Assembly (NCBI GenBank): GCA_032207245.1
Contig: CM063503.1
Location: forward strand, 64,249,066 to 64,313,065
Source: Pardosa pseudoannulata
Taxonomy: Eukaryota > Arthropoda > Arachnida > Araneae > Lycosidae
Reading direction: 5' to 3'
DNA: 64,000 bases
A program made the translations under genes and the position numbers. Below, piece after piece: positions 46,223-58,838 of the stretch (position 1 is its first letter; every line of letters starts with the position of its first letter). Under the pieces are notes generated by a model. It searched no databases. It was not told the DNA's origin and saw nothing but the letters and a program-made list of their open reading frames with translations.

Positions 46223-47135
46223 TTAAAAAGATCATAGAGCATATGTAGTTAACAGCACAGATATTTAATATAAATTGACTTACATGGTGTTGCCAGAAGG
46301 TTATGTAGTTGTTTTCCTATGGCTAAGAATGTAATTTCAAGCCTGTTAAATTTTCTTCTACAAAAATTTGAGTTTAATGTTTGATCAACCAAAGTATTTC
46401 TTTGTAGAATACGTGCCATACATTTTATAGATTGTGCTTGTTGCAAAGATAATGATGCTCTGTTGACTTGAATAATCAAAATGAAATTTACTTCTATGAA
46501 TTATGATAGTTCTGTATAGTTCTACCAGGGACAGTTATTTGTATAAAATGATATTTATAGTTTCTTACTGTATTTAGTAGTAGGATATGTAAATTAGATT
46601 TTACATTTACTCCCTTTGCATATCCAAAACTATACAGTGCCCTTTCCATGCTCTCTCTTTCTCTGTATGAGTCTAAATTAGACCTCATTCGTCATGAAGA
46701 TTCTTCAAATATAATCTAATGAAGGTACACACAGTGAAAACTTTCAGATCTTGATTTAAAGAACTTTAATTTAAGTAATGACCTTAATATGATATGAATA
46801 TTAGTAGAAAAGATTAGAACATTTTCTAAACTTTGACAAGTGAACAGTGTTCTAACATTGCAGAAACTTACATGAACTATATTCTTTCTTATTGGTCAAA
46901 ATAGAACCTTGACTTATTAATCAGTAGAGATTACCCTGGGGAGGGAAAAGTGAATAAATTTTATAAAATTGGAAATCTAGTCTGAACTGAATTTTAGAAG
47001 TAACATTTTGAAAACAAATTGAATACATGAGATAAAACAAAATTAAAGGTGTTTAGAAGCAAAAAAAAAAAAAAAAAAAAGGAATGAATTACATGTGAGG
47101 TATTTAGTTAATTTATTTTATGTTCCTTAATTCAA

Positions 47136-47306
47136 GTCCTACTTTTTTGGTTGAATTGGTAGGTTGCTGCTGTCTACCGTAGTCAACAGATTTGAATCCT
47201 ATTTCTGTCATAGATGTTCATAGCTGTTCGAAATTGGATAAAGCTGTATGTTTTAGCCTAATAAGCCCTTGTGTATAAAAAAATTTACTCTAAGACTAAA
47301 CCAAAG
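47136..47306 (+). mobile_element. Worn tRNA-derived SINE (main family)
   Basis: Plan preserved: TGGTTGAATTGGTAGGTTG, gatttgaatcctatttctg, gatgttcatagctgttcgaa, and taagcccttgtgtataaaaa near the 3' end. Diverged; no clear target duplication. Confidence 0.72.
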
Positions 47307-47679
47307 CATATCTAATGTATTTAATTCATAATTAAATTCAGTTATACTTATTGGGATAACAAAATCTTCCCTCTCATTAATTATTAATGTAGAGTCATTG
47401 TCTTGAATGTATTTCAACTGGTCATTGTTAGAACGTATACAACTATGAAATGTTCCTATATATAACTAGTTTGAATTTTTACCCTTTTTCAAACAGTTAT
47501 TATGAATCAAATGTCTCCCTTTGACCCTTTCAGATATCAGCTCTCGTTTTTCAGAACTGATTACCTGTTATGAATTTTTATTCCTGTATAAAACTTACTT
47601 CAACATGTTTCTAAAAATACTGACATTTTATTTTATAAATCTTTCTTTTACATATTTAATGCTATAATTGAAACACACA

Positions 47680-47682
<3 letters not shown>

Positions 47683-47716
<34 letters not shown>
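47683..47716. repeat. (AT)n microsatellite
   Basis: About 17 AT units after an acacacatgc lead. Confidence 0.92.
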
Positions 47717-47720
<4 letters not shown>

Positions 47721-47814
47721 TCATTAGAATAGAATTATCCAATTACAAACATTAATATTTTCTATAAATACAAACAAATATTATAAATAATATACTGAAA
47801 AAACTGCTAAATTT

Positions 47815-48195
47815 TTCACAAATGTTCCATATGACTTATTTTAGTCACCCATATAATGTTGCAGTAGGCCATTTCTTTCCAAATACATTGTAATGTTTCA
47901 CTCTTAACTGTTTGTAAAATGCTACAAATATGTCGTATAAGTTTAGGAATACATGCAGGTAAAGGTGATATAAACACCAGATCTGTTACATATCTCTAAA
48001 GAAAAAAGTCACATGGGATTAAGTCAGGTGACCTAGGAGAATAGCTCTGTAGGACTCAGCTGAAATGTGTAGTTGCTCTGGACTTTTTCCTTTACACAGG
48101 CATCCAGTTATCTGAAACTGGTTGTACCAATTCTGATGCTCTGAGATGTTAATGCTTTTCTTGTTTGGTACTTTCTTCCAACACTGAGCAGTGAT
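47815..48195 (-). pseudogene. Mariner/Tc1-like transposase fossil with internal deletion
   Basis: Minus strand. An N-terminal helix-turn-helix piece reads NWYNQFQITGCLCKGKSPE, like the WxxxFxETGCLCKGKSPGRP motif of a widespread insect and mollusc element. It is joined in another frame to the transposase C-terminus: SPRSPDLIPCDFFL, one stop where Trp is usual, then RYVTDLVFISPLP, and an end VTKISHMEHL with stop at 47815-47817. The central catalytic part is missing. An A/T run lies just upstream (48217-48250). Dead element; exact family name not certain. Confidence 0.72.
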
Positions 48196-48216
48196 TACTG
48201 ACTTACTTCTTGCAAA

Positions 48217-48250
48217 TAAAAAAAAAAAAAAAATAAAAAAAAAAAAAAAC
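48217..48250. repeat. Poly-A tract
   Basis: Nearly pure A broken by single T. It could be the tail of an insertion or simple sequence. Confidence 0.8.
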
Positions 48251-48446
48251 TTCTTTAGACACCATTTCCACTTATTTTCAAAATTTCCAAAACTGCTGAA
48301 TGACAACAATCCTGTCATATATTACAGTTTAAAACTTTTAAAAGTTTTTCTTTCCAATGAGATATTATTTTTAATTTTTTGTTTGTAATTAAGTATAATA
48401 TTAAAGTTTGTATTCAGGTAATTCTTTCCTATATTTATGTATATAT

Positions 48447-48476
48447 ATGCACATACACACACACACACACACACAT
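48447..48476. repeat. (CA)n microsatellite
   Basis: About 12 CA units after a short TA lead. Confidence 0.9.
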
Positions 48477-49790
48477 GCTTGCATTCAGAATAAGACTTCC
48501 CTTTTTAAAAGAGCTGTTTTTTAGTTATTTGTTGAGTAAACTTCAATTTGTTTTTATCCAGTTGTTACTACTTTGTGCTATACTCACTGCCAGAAACTAT
48601 TAGTGTTATTGTGACACTGCCATTTCTTGTTACTAAGGACCAGGTCACTTTTTTGAAAAACCTTTCTAGATGAAGATTATTATAAACATTTATATTGACT
48701 CTACTGTTTTGAAATGTAAATAGAAAACTATCTAATTTGCTTTAGTAATAATGATTTGTTAGGTTATCTAAATAATTTAGGTTAAATTTTTAAAGTTGTA
48801 TGTATGCAGTTTAAAAATTTGTTTTGAAGATTACCATATATTTATTTTTTAGACTGATTAGAAATTATTGGTATTAATTATAAATCAGAATTTGATATAT
48901 GTGGTAAAACTAGTGATATTGCAAGATTAAAATTCATTGATTGAAATTACTTTTATAAGGAAATTAGTTTGTGCAAAGCATTTTTTGAACACATATTAGG
49001 TCTTCAACTGTAGCCGAAAATTTTAAAACTTCCCAGTATGTCATTTTGTTCTAAAAGTGTGATATTTTACTAAATGTGTCTCCCAATATTTTTGGACTTA
49101 CTCAATAGGTACAATTAAAACATACATTCCATATTAGCTCTCCACAGTATTTATTAAGGGATTTTAATACCATTTTTTATGAAGTTAAATTGATATCAGC
49201 ATAATATTGATATCAGCATAAAAGTTTCAGAAACTATTTTATGTTTGCAGTGATGTTTTTTATTGTTTAAATATTTTTAAGGCATTATGTTAATAAGGAT
49301 ATATTTGGTAATTGGGACAAACCTATCACTTTTAGTTTCCTTTGATCTATGGTTGCAGCTCATTATTCTTTTGTATAAATTATATTTAGTCATTTTAATT
49401 TGCCAGAAATATTTTTATTTCTGTGAATTGTGCTGCATGGTTATAAACTTTATTGTATCTTTTGAAGTCTAGTTCAGTTATGTGAATTTTATTATGATGC
49501 AGGTTTTTTTTAATTATTTACAATTAGTTTTGATTCTCATATTTAAAGTACATTGCCTTGTCTCTAGTCGGATTTATTAAACTAGTTTGTCGACTTGCCC
49601 ATATGAAGATTTGAGGATTACCGTGGTGCTTTGATTTATGAATTTAATCGTTCCTTTAGTTCTAATTAAATTTATTTGTTAGTCAAATCAATTTTTCACA
49701 CTCAAATCAATTAGAGTGGCATCAATCCACACCAGGGACCTCCCTTTCCTTCCAAAGAAAAACTCTTCGCCTCTAGTATTTGTGTGCTGA

Positions 49791-50035
49791 ACGATGGCTG
49801 AATGGATAGGACGCTGCTCTAAGGTATCGGAGTTAATGAGTTCGAATCCCTCTGCTGGCATGGTTGTTTTTAGCTGCTTGGAATCGGCTTTAAGCAGTAG
49901 GTCCCAGTTTCATTAGCCTTTGTGTAGCAAACAGTAGACCGTACTATAGTTTGTAGGTTCAAATCCCACTGCTGACTTGTATGTTTGTAGCCATTAGTAT
50001 TTGGCTCTAATCGCTTCTTTCTCTCCCTGTCAAAA
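49791..50035 (+). mobile_element. SINE plus a second truncated SINE (unit 1)
   Basis: The first SINE has A box TGGCTGAATGGATAGGACG, B box GTTCGAATCCC and core gcttggaatcggctttaag, running to cagtagaccgtactata. At about 49955 a second copy begins mid-head (ggttcaaatcccactgctga, gtagccattagtatttggct) and breaks off. It may be a dimer or two insertions. Confidence 0.8.
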
Positions 50036-50679
50036 TCACATGGTGCAGTTTCGCGTTCTTTTTTTCATAACGTTGATATTTTCTTGCTAGAGTGTCCAAA
50101 AGTAATGCACCAAAAAGTTGAACCCATTAATAATCAAGTCCTATATGCCGATTATATATTGATGTATATTTTTTTATATACTTTTTTTTTTTTTGCTGGC
50201 TCTAAAAAGGACAATAGCCATTAATGGGTTAAAACAATTCAATAATATTGATTTCTGTTTTAATCTATTGATGCCTAGTACTTTACTACTGCTTTATTAT
50301 TATTATCCTTAAATTCACAATAATATAGTTAAACATGTAGGACTATACATAAGTCATTATAATTAATCGAATATTATACCTACTTTGAGTGTGATATGTA
50401 TCAATTATGAAAACTGCGGATTACCACAGAGCTCATAAATTGATTCGTTATCGTATGTTAAATTAATTTGCATTACTTGAAATAATACTAGTGAAATCAA
50501 CTCTACTTTACTTAATATATTTATTTTATTCTACTTTACACTTGCACGTTTTTAAAAAATAAGATAAAGAATAAGCCTTGTATAAGAAGAGTAATGAAAC
50601 ATTACAGAAGAGAATGCTAAGAAATAAATGGGCTTTTAAGATTTTTTAAGTTATAATTTAATTTTTACTTTTAAATTTT

Positions 50680-51240
50680 ACTTTTGCTGGTTGGTTGGTT
50701 GAATAAATATAAATAAAGAGAAATACATAGAATAGAAGGAAATGTAGAAGAGAAATAAACCAGTTTTAATAAATGTTAAAGCAATATTTAATTTTAATAA
50801 ATAATTTTTTAATCTTTTAAATTTTACTTTTCGCTGGTTTGTTAGTCGAGCAGATTTATTCATGAGACTTAGGCGTCATTGGAATCATACTGTCACTGTA
50901 ATTTAATTCTTCACTGATTAGCTAGTTTAAATAAATGTTAAAGCAATATTTAATTTTTAAAATCCTTTTTTTGATCTTTAAAATTTACTTTGGCTGGTTG
51001 GTCGAGCAGATTTATTCATGACACTTAGGCGTCATTGGAATCATACTCTCGCTGTAACTTAATCCTTCACTGATTAACTAGTTTAAATAAAAGTTAAGGC
51101 AACATTTAATTTTTAAAAATCGCTTTTTAATCTTTTAAATTTTACTTTCGCTGGTTGGTTGGTTGGTCGAGCAGATTTAATCATGAGATTTAGGCATCAT
51201 TGGAATCACTCTCGCTGTACTTTAATTCTCCACTGATTAC
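50680..51240 (+). repeat. Tandem repeat, period about 157-160 (unit 1)
   Basis: The block cgctggttggttggtcgagc, agatttattcatgagac, ttaggcgtcattggaatca and cttcactgattagctagttt recurs starting near 50832, 50992 and 51149. A partial start lies at about 50686 (gctggttggttggttgaa). Units diverge by indels in the ggtt run. Confidence 0.85.
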
Positions 51241-51420
51241 ACTGGACAATGGTAGAATAGGTAGGCGGAGCTTTTTGGTGCAGAAGTTAAATCTATAAGT
51301 CAGAGTCCCTCTACTGGTTTGGATATTTGTAACTGTTCGGAATCAGCTTAAGCAGTAGTTCTCGGTTTAGCCCTAGTGTTGAAAAAAAAAAAAATGACTT
51401 TAGCTCTCCAAATCAAATTA
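51241..51420 (+). mobile_element. Worn SINE (main family), unit 1
   Basis: Recognised from caatggtagaataggtagg, cagagtccctctactggttt, tgtaactgttcggaatcagc and ttagccctagtgttgaaaaa. Follows directly on the 157-base array. Confidence 0.72.
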
Positions 51421-52579
51421 AACCAGTCTTCACTGATTTTTCTAAACCGAAGTACGTATGTAAGTCTAGACAAAATCATAGAAGTGATTCGTAACTCAAG
51501 GCACCATTGTATACTTGAATTGAAAATGTAGTTGAATTGGTCTTTCACAAATTCCATTAGTTATTACCATTTTTTTTTTAAATTTGGTATTAAGTCTGTG
51601 ATGATTATACAATTCTAAAAAACAAAGTCGAAAACAGATATTAGATTTTTTTTTTCCTCCACAGGTGTTTTCAAAGCTCAAATTTAATAAATTTGGTGTT
51701 TTATTTTTCAGTCCAGTTTATTTTGGCTTTTGAGATGCATGTATTACTTACTATAAATTAGACAATGACAACTCCAAATATGAGAATCATTTCTTTTATT
51801 TTGGCTTCATACAAAAATTCCTCCTATTTTTTTATTAACTGTAACTTTGATTTGTTTCCCTCGTTTGTTTAGTTTACTTTGAATTGAACTGATTGTTATA
51901 ATTTGTTGTCAGTAGCATTTACATGTGGCCAGCACTGAAATTTGCATTTTGTATTTAAGTCGTGTTCTGTTTTGTATAATTTTCATTATCATATTTTCAT
52001 TTATTTTACATAATTGTTAACACCAACAGAATGTCATTGTGCCTCAAATACAGTGGTAATGGTGATCAAGACACTGCCATGCTATTGTTCACTTGTTGTG
52101 ATGGCTTTCTCAACTCTGTTTATCACTGCCAAGAACGATTTGTTAAAATTTACAACCGACACACCGATTGTTTACTTTTCTTGTAATATGACTTTCTTTA
52201 TAAAATGTTAGTGAAAGTTCTTTTCATGAAAAACTCATTTAATAAAATACACTGCCATCACAAATGACTTTTGTGTTTTTAATTGTGTACTGTCATTTAT
52301 CTCGCAAAATAATATCCTCCAGCCAGTGGCGGCTAATCAATTTGTGCACATGAGTACGTGAATCCTCAAAGAAAACGAAGAAATAGATATACAGTGGATC
52401 TCCATTTATACGTTTCTCACTTATATGAGGGTCACTCTGAAATTTTTTGAGATACGCGCAGACTACAATTTACAAAATAAAAATAACGGTTTAATTTTAA
52501 AATACAAAGCATTTTAACACAACAGACAATTTTTTACTGACTGACTTCAACTTGTTTAGCGTAGAATAAGTTTTAAACA

Positions 52580-53247
52580 GAAGAGAAAAGAGTTGATGCG
52601 AGAACATTTTCGCTCTGATTTTCTACGATTTTGAAGCAGGATTAAATCAAGAAGAATGCTTGTTTCAACGGTTACAATTTGCATTTGGTGATGAATCTCC
52701 AGCTTGTGCTACTGTATTCAGATGGTTTTAAAGAATTTAGCAGAGGTCGCAATTTTCTTCAGGATGAAGAACACACAGGAAGGCCACCGTCGGCAGTAAT
52801 CTGATAATGTGTCTGCCATACGAAAAATGTTAATAGATAAAAATCACTGTACCTATCAAATTATACAGAAAGAACATTGGACCCGCAGCCATACACAAAA
52901 TTATTGATGAATAATTACATATGAAAAAAGTAGTTTGGGTTCCCCATAATCTAACAGCACCAAAAAGGGGAGCGTGTCAGAATCAGTAAAGAAACTCTTA
53001 AATTGCTAAATGATGGTGGCCACCGCATCATTTCTAAAACTATAACGGGTGATGAAAGGTACATACCGTTTGTTTGACGTTCCAACACGCCAAGAAAGCA
53101 AAGTATGGGTCTTTGAAGATGATCCCACGCCGACAATGGTGAAAAGACGCGCACTGAAAAAAGTGATGTATGCCGTTTTCTTCAGAAGTACGGCATTGGT
53201 CAAAGCCATCAAGTTGGAAGCCATTAAGCACTTTTGATGCCATTGCT
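52580..53247 (+). pseudogene. Dead mariner transposase, unit 1
   Basis: Mariner (SETMAR-like) transposase pieces in three frames: MREHFRSD, YDFEAGLNQEECLFQRLQFA, FGDESPACATVFRWF, then after a frameshift EFSRGRNFLQDEEHTGRPPS, DNVSAIRKMLIDKN, VPHNLT, GGHRIISKTITGDERY and VWVFEDDPTPTMVK. These match the mariner helix-turn-helix, the GRP linker, the WxPHxL word and the TGDE word that carries the first catalytic Asp. Frameshifts and stops make it non-functional. A terminal-repeat-like gagggtcactctgaaatttt lies upstream at about 52428; no matching right end was found. Confidence 0.85.
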
Positions 53248-53424
53248 TTTACCATCCTACAAAGGAAACGAAATAACAAATTAAAATTTTTGCATTTTTT
53301 TATTTTAACTAAAATTTATTTTCTTGTATCATATATTTTACGGCTTTATATCTTTTATCAAGAATAATCATTAATAATATTGGAAGTAATTTTAAAAGTT
53401 GAATATTTTAAAAATAGAGATTTA

Positions 53425-53580
53425 AGGTCTTTTATAAGAAGACGAGTTTGAATTCTAGATTCCTAAGGCAAAGGGTGCAGTGATCCACTGGATGTTTGTA
53501 ATCTTTACGAAATCGCAGTAGATTCTAATCTAATTAGCCTTTGGGAAGCAAAACTTGATCGTAGTGATCCGGACCTTCTC
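53425..53580 (+). mobile_element. Very worn SINE fragment, unit 1
   Basis: Faint main-family wording: gagtttgaattctagattcc, gatgtttgtaatctttacga, aattagcctttgggaagcaa. Duplicate at 59687-59842. Confidence 0.45.
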
Positions 53581-53752
53581 TTGTTGAATTCATAAAATTA
53601 TTCTTTGAGATATTACGATTACTTCATGCTATTGTTTCCCAGCCAGTTCCTTTTATTGCGAACCTCTCTTTGTCCATTTCACCTTCTAAATGTTTCCAGT
53701 GGAAATAAGTGCTCATTGTCATTCCTAAGGCAAAGAACGCGACGATATAAAT

Positions 53753-54306
53753 CAGAGGTGACCAAGATCCCTGATAGTCCCAGCCATTTTTCAAAATTTA
53801 AAATTTTTCACGAGCCGCAATTAAATGCGTATTTATAAAAGGTATGCAAAAAAAGGTATTAATTTTTATTTATTACAGAAATTATATTTATTGAATGTCA
53901 TTTGGAAGTTGTTCGTCCTTTAATTTTTCAAGGAAATTTTTGAATTATCGATGATTTTTTTGCATTGGTGTGAATGTAATTTACAATGTGTTACACCGTT
54001 TTCATAACATCAGCATATTTTAAATATTTTTGTAACATGGTGTTCTTGGTGAGTTATGCAGTGAATCGGTATAAATTGTGGAATTTGAGAATCATCTCTT
54101 TAAAAGCCCAATAAGACCGATTTTTTTTTTTTTTTTTTTTTTTTTTTCTTTAAACCCAGCATTGTCTGACCTTCATCAGTTGTAATATTTTTTTAAAATA
54201 TAATAACACAAAAGTGAAAAAGGATCTCTGGTACATTTATCGAGAGCCACAAATAATTCTTCAAAGATCTGCATGTGGCTTGCGAGCCGCAGGTTGGCCA
54301 CCCCTG
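53753..54306. mobile_element. Non-autonomous hAT-like element, unit 1
   Basis: Left end CAGAGGTGACCAAGATCCCT; right end read from outside CAGGGGTGGCCAACCTGCGG, the classic hAT-type terminus. Sub-terminal gagccgca words occur at both sides. 554 bases, no coding capacity, long poly-T inside (about 54120-54150). Flanks atataaat and ttatagat fit a worn 8-base duplication (6 of 8). Confidence 0.8.
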
Positions 54307-54471
54307 TTATAGATGTTGCAGTGCAACTTTGAGAGACGATGTTTTAATCCTTAATTTGGCTAAGTCCACTACTACGAACAACCAAATAAATAAAATCTGG
54401 CGGGTTTATAAAAACTTCTATATGGCTTAAATATCTAACAAAAACTATTTCTATTACGGAGATCCAGAGGG

Positions 54472-54560
54472 ATTTTACAGAGATCCTAATGTCTATACAG
54501 ACATGGGAAAATAACAGAAATTAAAAAATATTTGAAAAACATCTTGTCAAATTAAGGGTT
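54472..54560 (+). repeat. Dispersed repeat shared with the 10.3-kb intron copy, unit 1
   Basis: attttacagagatcctaatg through cttgtcaaattaagggtt; inverted partner at 10295-10385. One frame codes HGKITEIKKYLKN. Confidence 0.75.
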
Positions 54561-56052
54561 AAATAGGCGACATTTGCGATCGACGATATCTTGGACCGAT
54601 GATATTATGGCTGCGATGTTTTGGATGCCGTTATTTTGACTGAATAATATCGGGTATATCATAGATTTGCGAAACATAATTTTGTTTCTCACGTGAATGC
54701 TCAAAGAATAAATTTAGTGATAAAAATTATTTAACAAATCAATTATTGCACCGTTAAGTACAGACATATCCTCAGATATCGCTAAGACACATTGAGCAAA
54801 ATTGAAACAATTGATAAATTATTTCTCTCTTATTCATCAAAAGACGCTGAAAGATACAATATAAATGTGTAAATTGTTTTAAATATTTTTGTTTGAGAAA
54901 TGTTAAAGTAATTACTATTGATTTTTAACTTTAAATATGTCTTATTCGATCTTTACATGCTGCGGATATAGTTTTATATGGAAACAAAAATTTATGATTT
55001 GCTTTAGTAATAATGATTTGTTAGGTTATCTAAATAATTTAGGTTAAATTTTTAAAGTTGTATGTATGCAGTTTAAAAATTTGTTTTGAAGATTACCATA
55101 TATTTATTTTTTAGACTGATTAGAAATTATTGGTATTAATTATAAATCAGAATTTGATATATGTGGTAAAACTAGTGATATTGCAAGATTAAAATTCATT
55201 GATTGAAATTACTTTTATAAGGAAATTAGTTTGTGCAAAGCATTTTTTGAACACATATTAGGTCTTCAACTGTAGCCGAAAATTTTAAAACTTCCCAGTA
55301 TGTCATTTTGTTCTAAAAGTGTGATATTTTACTAAATGTGTCTCCCAATATTTTTGGACTTACTCAATAGGTACAATTAAAACATACATTCCATATTAGC
55401 TCTCCACAGTATTTATTAAGGGATTTTAATACCATTTTTTATGAAGTTAAATTGATATCAGCATAATATTGATATCAGCATAAAAGTTTCAGAAACTATT
55501 TTATGTTTGCAGTGATGTTTTTTATTGTTTAAATATTTTTAAGGCATTATGTTAATAAGGATATATTTGGTAATTGGGACAAACCTATCACTTTTAGTTT
55601 CCTTTGATCTATGGTTGCAGCTCATTATTCTTTTGTATAAATTATATTTAGTCATTTTAATTTGCCAGAAATATTTTTATTTCTGTGAATTGTGCTGCAT
55701 GGTTATAAACTTTATTGTATCTTTTGAAGTCTAGTTCAGTTATGTGAATTTTATTATGATGCAGGTTTTTTTTAATTATTTACAATTAGTTTTGATTCTC
55801 ATATTTAAAGTACATTGCCTTGTCTCTAGTCGGATTTATTAAACTAGTTTGTCGACTTGCCCATATGAAGATTTGAGGATTACCGTGGTGCTTTGATTTA
55901 TGAATTTAATCGTTCCTTTAGTTCTAATTAAATTTATTTGTTAGTCAAATCAATTTTTCACACTCAAATCAATTAGAGTGGCATCAATCCACACCAGGGA
56001 CCTCCCTTTCCTTCCAAAGAAAAACTCTTCGCCTCTAGTATTTGTGTGCTGA

Positions 56053-56297
56053 ACGATGGCTGAATGGATAGGACGCTGCTCTAAGGTATCGGAGTTAATG
56101 AGTTCGAATCCCTCTGCTGGCATGGTTGTTTTTAGCTGCTTGGAATCGGCTTTAAGCAGTAGGTCCCAGTTTCATTAGCCTTTGTGTAGCAAACAGTAGA
56201 CCGTACTATAGTTTGTAGGTTCAAATCCCACTGCTGACTTGTATGTTTGTAGCCATTAGTATTTGGCTCTAATCGCTTCTTTCTCTCCCTGTCAAAA
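56053..56297 (+). mobile_element. SINE plus a second truncated SINE (unit 2)
   Basis: Identical copy of 49791-50035 carried by the tandem duplication. Confidence 0.8.
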
Positions 56298-56938
56298 TCA
56301 CATGGTGCAGTTTCGCGTTCTTTTTTTCATAACGTTGATATTTTCTTGCTAGAGTGTCCAAAAGTAATGCACCAAAAAGTTGAACCCATTAATAATCAAG
56401 TCCTATATGCCGATTATATATTGATGTATATTTTTTTATATACTTTTTTTTTTTTGCTGGCTCTAAAAAGGACAATAGCCATTAATGGGTTAAAACAATT
56501 CAATAATATTGATTTCTGTTTTAATCTATTGATGCCTAGTACTTTACTACTGCTTTATTATTATTATCCTTAAATTCACAATAATATAGTTAAACATGTA
56601 GGACTATACATAAGTCATTATAATTAATCGAATATTATACCTACTTTGAGTGTGATATGTATCAATTATGAAAACTGCGGATTACCACAGAGCTCATAAA
56701 TTGATTCGTTATCGTATGTTAAATTAATTTGCATTACTTGAAATAATACTAGTGAAATCAACTCTACTTTACTTAATATATTTATTTTATTCTACTTTAC
56801 ACTTGCACGTTTTAAAAAATAAGATAAAGAATAAGCCTTGTATAGAAGAGTAATGAAACATTACAGAAGAGAATGCTAAGAAATAAATGGGCTTTTAAGA
56901 TTTTTTAAGTTATAATTTAATTTTTACTTTTAAATTTT

Positions 56939-57499
56939 ACTTTTGCTGGTTGGTTGGTTGAATAAATATAAATAAAGAGAAATACATAGAATAGAAGGAA
57001 ATGTAGAAGAGAAATAAACCAGTTTTAATAAATGTTAAAGCAATATTTAATTTTAATAAATAATTTTTTAATCTTTTAAATTTTACTTTTCGCTGGTTTG
57101 TTAGTCGAGCAGATTTATTCATGAGACTTAGGCGTCATTGGAATCATACTGTCACTGTAATTTAATTCTTCACTGATTAGCTAGTTTAAATAAATGTTAA
57201 AGCAATATTTAATTTTTAAAATCCTTTTTTTGATCTTTAAAATTTACTTTGGCTGGTTGGTCGAGCAGATTTATTCATGACACTTAGGCGTCATTGGAAT
57301 CATACTCTCGCTGTAACTTAATCCTTCACTGATTAACTAGTTTAAATAAAAGTTAAGGCAACATTTAATTTTTAAAAATCGCTTTTTAATCTTTTAAATT
57401 TTACTTTCGCTGGTTGGTTGGTTGGTCGAGCAGATTTAATCATGAGATTTAGGCATCATTGGAATCACTCTCGCTGTACTTTAATTCTCCACTGATTAC
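56939..57499 (+). repeat. Tandem repeat, period about 157-160 (unit 2)
   Basis: Copy of the 50680-51240 array inside the second duplicated unit, with the same sub-unit boundaries. Confidence 0.85.
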
Positions 57500-57679
57500 A
57501 CTGGACAATGGTAGAATAGGTAGGCGGAGCTTTTTGGTGCAGAAGTTAAATCTATAAGTCAGAGTCCCTCTACTGGTTTGGATATTTGTAACTGTTCGGA
57601 ATCAGCTTAAGCAGTAGTTCTCGGTTTAGCCCTAGTGTTGAAAAAAAAAAAAATGACTTTAGCTCTCCAAATCAAATTA
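57500..57679 (+). mobile_element. Worn SINE (main family), unit 2
   Basis: Duplicate of the 51241-51420 copy. Confidence 0.72.
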
Positions 57680-58838
57680 AACCAGTCTTCACTGATTTTT
57701 CTAAACCGAAGTACGTATGTAAGTCTAGACAAAATCATAGAAGTGATTCGTAACTCAAGGCACCATTGTATACTTGAATTGAAAATGTAGTTGAATTGGT
57801 CTTTCACAAATTCCATTAGTTATTACCATTTTTTTTTTAAATTTGGTATTAAGTCTGTGATGATTATACAATTCTAAAAAACAAAGTCGAAAACAGATAT
57901 TAGATTTTTTTTTTCCTCCACAGGTGTTTTCAAAGCTCAAATTTAATAAATTTGGTGTTTTATTTTTCAGTCCAGTTTATTTTGGCTTTTGAGATGCATG
58001 TATTACTTACTATAAATTAGACAATGACAACTCCAAATATGAGAATCATTTCTTTTATTTTGGCTTCATACAAAAATTCCTCCTATTTTTTTATTAACTG
58101 TAACTTTGATTTGTTTCCCTCGTTTGTTTAGTTTACTTTGAATTGAACTGATTGTTATAATTTGTTGTCAGTAGCATTTACATGTGGCCAGCACTGAAAT
58201 TTGCATTTTGTATTTAAGTCGTGTTCTGTTTTGTATAATTTTCATTATCATATTTTCATTTATTTTACATAATTGTTAACACCAACAGAATGTCATTGTG
58301 CCTCAAATACAGTGGTAATGGTGATCAAGACACTGCCATGCTATTGTTCACTTGTTGTGATGGCTTTCTCAACTCTGTTTATCACTGCCAAGAACGATTT
58401 GTTAAAATTTACAACCGACACACCGATTGTTTACTTTTCTTGTAATATGACTTTCTTTATAAAATGTTAGTGAAAGTTCTTTTCATGAAAAACTCATTTA
58501 ATAAAATACACTGCCATCACAAATGACTTTTGTGTTTTTAATTGTGTACTGTCATTTATCTCGCAAAATAATATCCTCCAGCCAGTGGCGGCTAATCAAT
58601 TTGTGCACATGAGTACGTGAATCCTCAAAGAAAACGAAGAAATAGATATACAGTGGATCTCCATTTATACGTTTCTCACTTATATGAGGGTCACTCTGAA
58701 ATTTTTTGAGATACGCGCAGACTACAATTTACAAAATAAAAATAACGGTTTAATTTTAAAATACAAAGCATTTTAACACAACAGACAATTTTTTACTGAC
58801 TGACTTCAACTTGTTTAGCGTAGAATAAGTTTTAAACA

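Larger units (their letters stand above)
39337..48734 (+). other. Probable DOT1L 3'UTR followed by intergenic sequence
   Basis: The first 270 bases are less AT-rich (to about 39600), fitting the start of a 3'UTR. An AATAAA lies as early as 39369, with many more downstream, so I cannot set the cleavage site. Beyond are AT-rich sequence, tandem repeats (42741-44015), two worn SINEs (46052, 47136) and a transposase fossil (47815-48195). No host gene recognised. Confidence 0.5.
48735..54996 (+). repeat. 6.26-kb tandem duplication, unit 1
   Basis: Starts atttgctttagtaataatg and ends aaaatttatg, where unit 2 begins at once. Units match base for base apart from a few length changes: poly-T near 50180, T near 50552, A near 50585, three bases near 53146, poly-T and a C near 54120-54150, three bases near 54646. 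I saw no isolated substitutions where I compared, and the several ORFs inside are identical. The unit holds two SINEs and fragments, a 157-base tandem repeat, a dead mariner and a hAT-like element. Confidence 0.97.

Noticed and set aside
50680..51240. CRISPR-like array
   Set aside because: Units are about 157 bases without alternating short repeats and spacers; an ordinary eukaryotic tandem repeat.
52951..53279. Antisense open frames over the mariner remnant
   Set aside because: The sense strand carries recognisable transposase words; the minus-strand frames are shadows.
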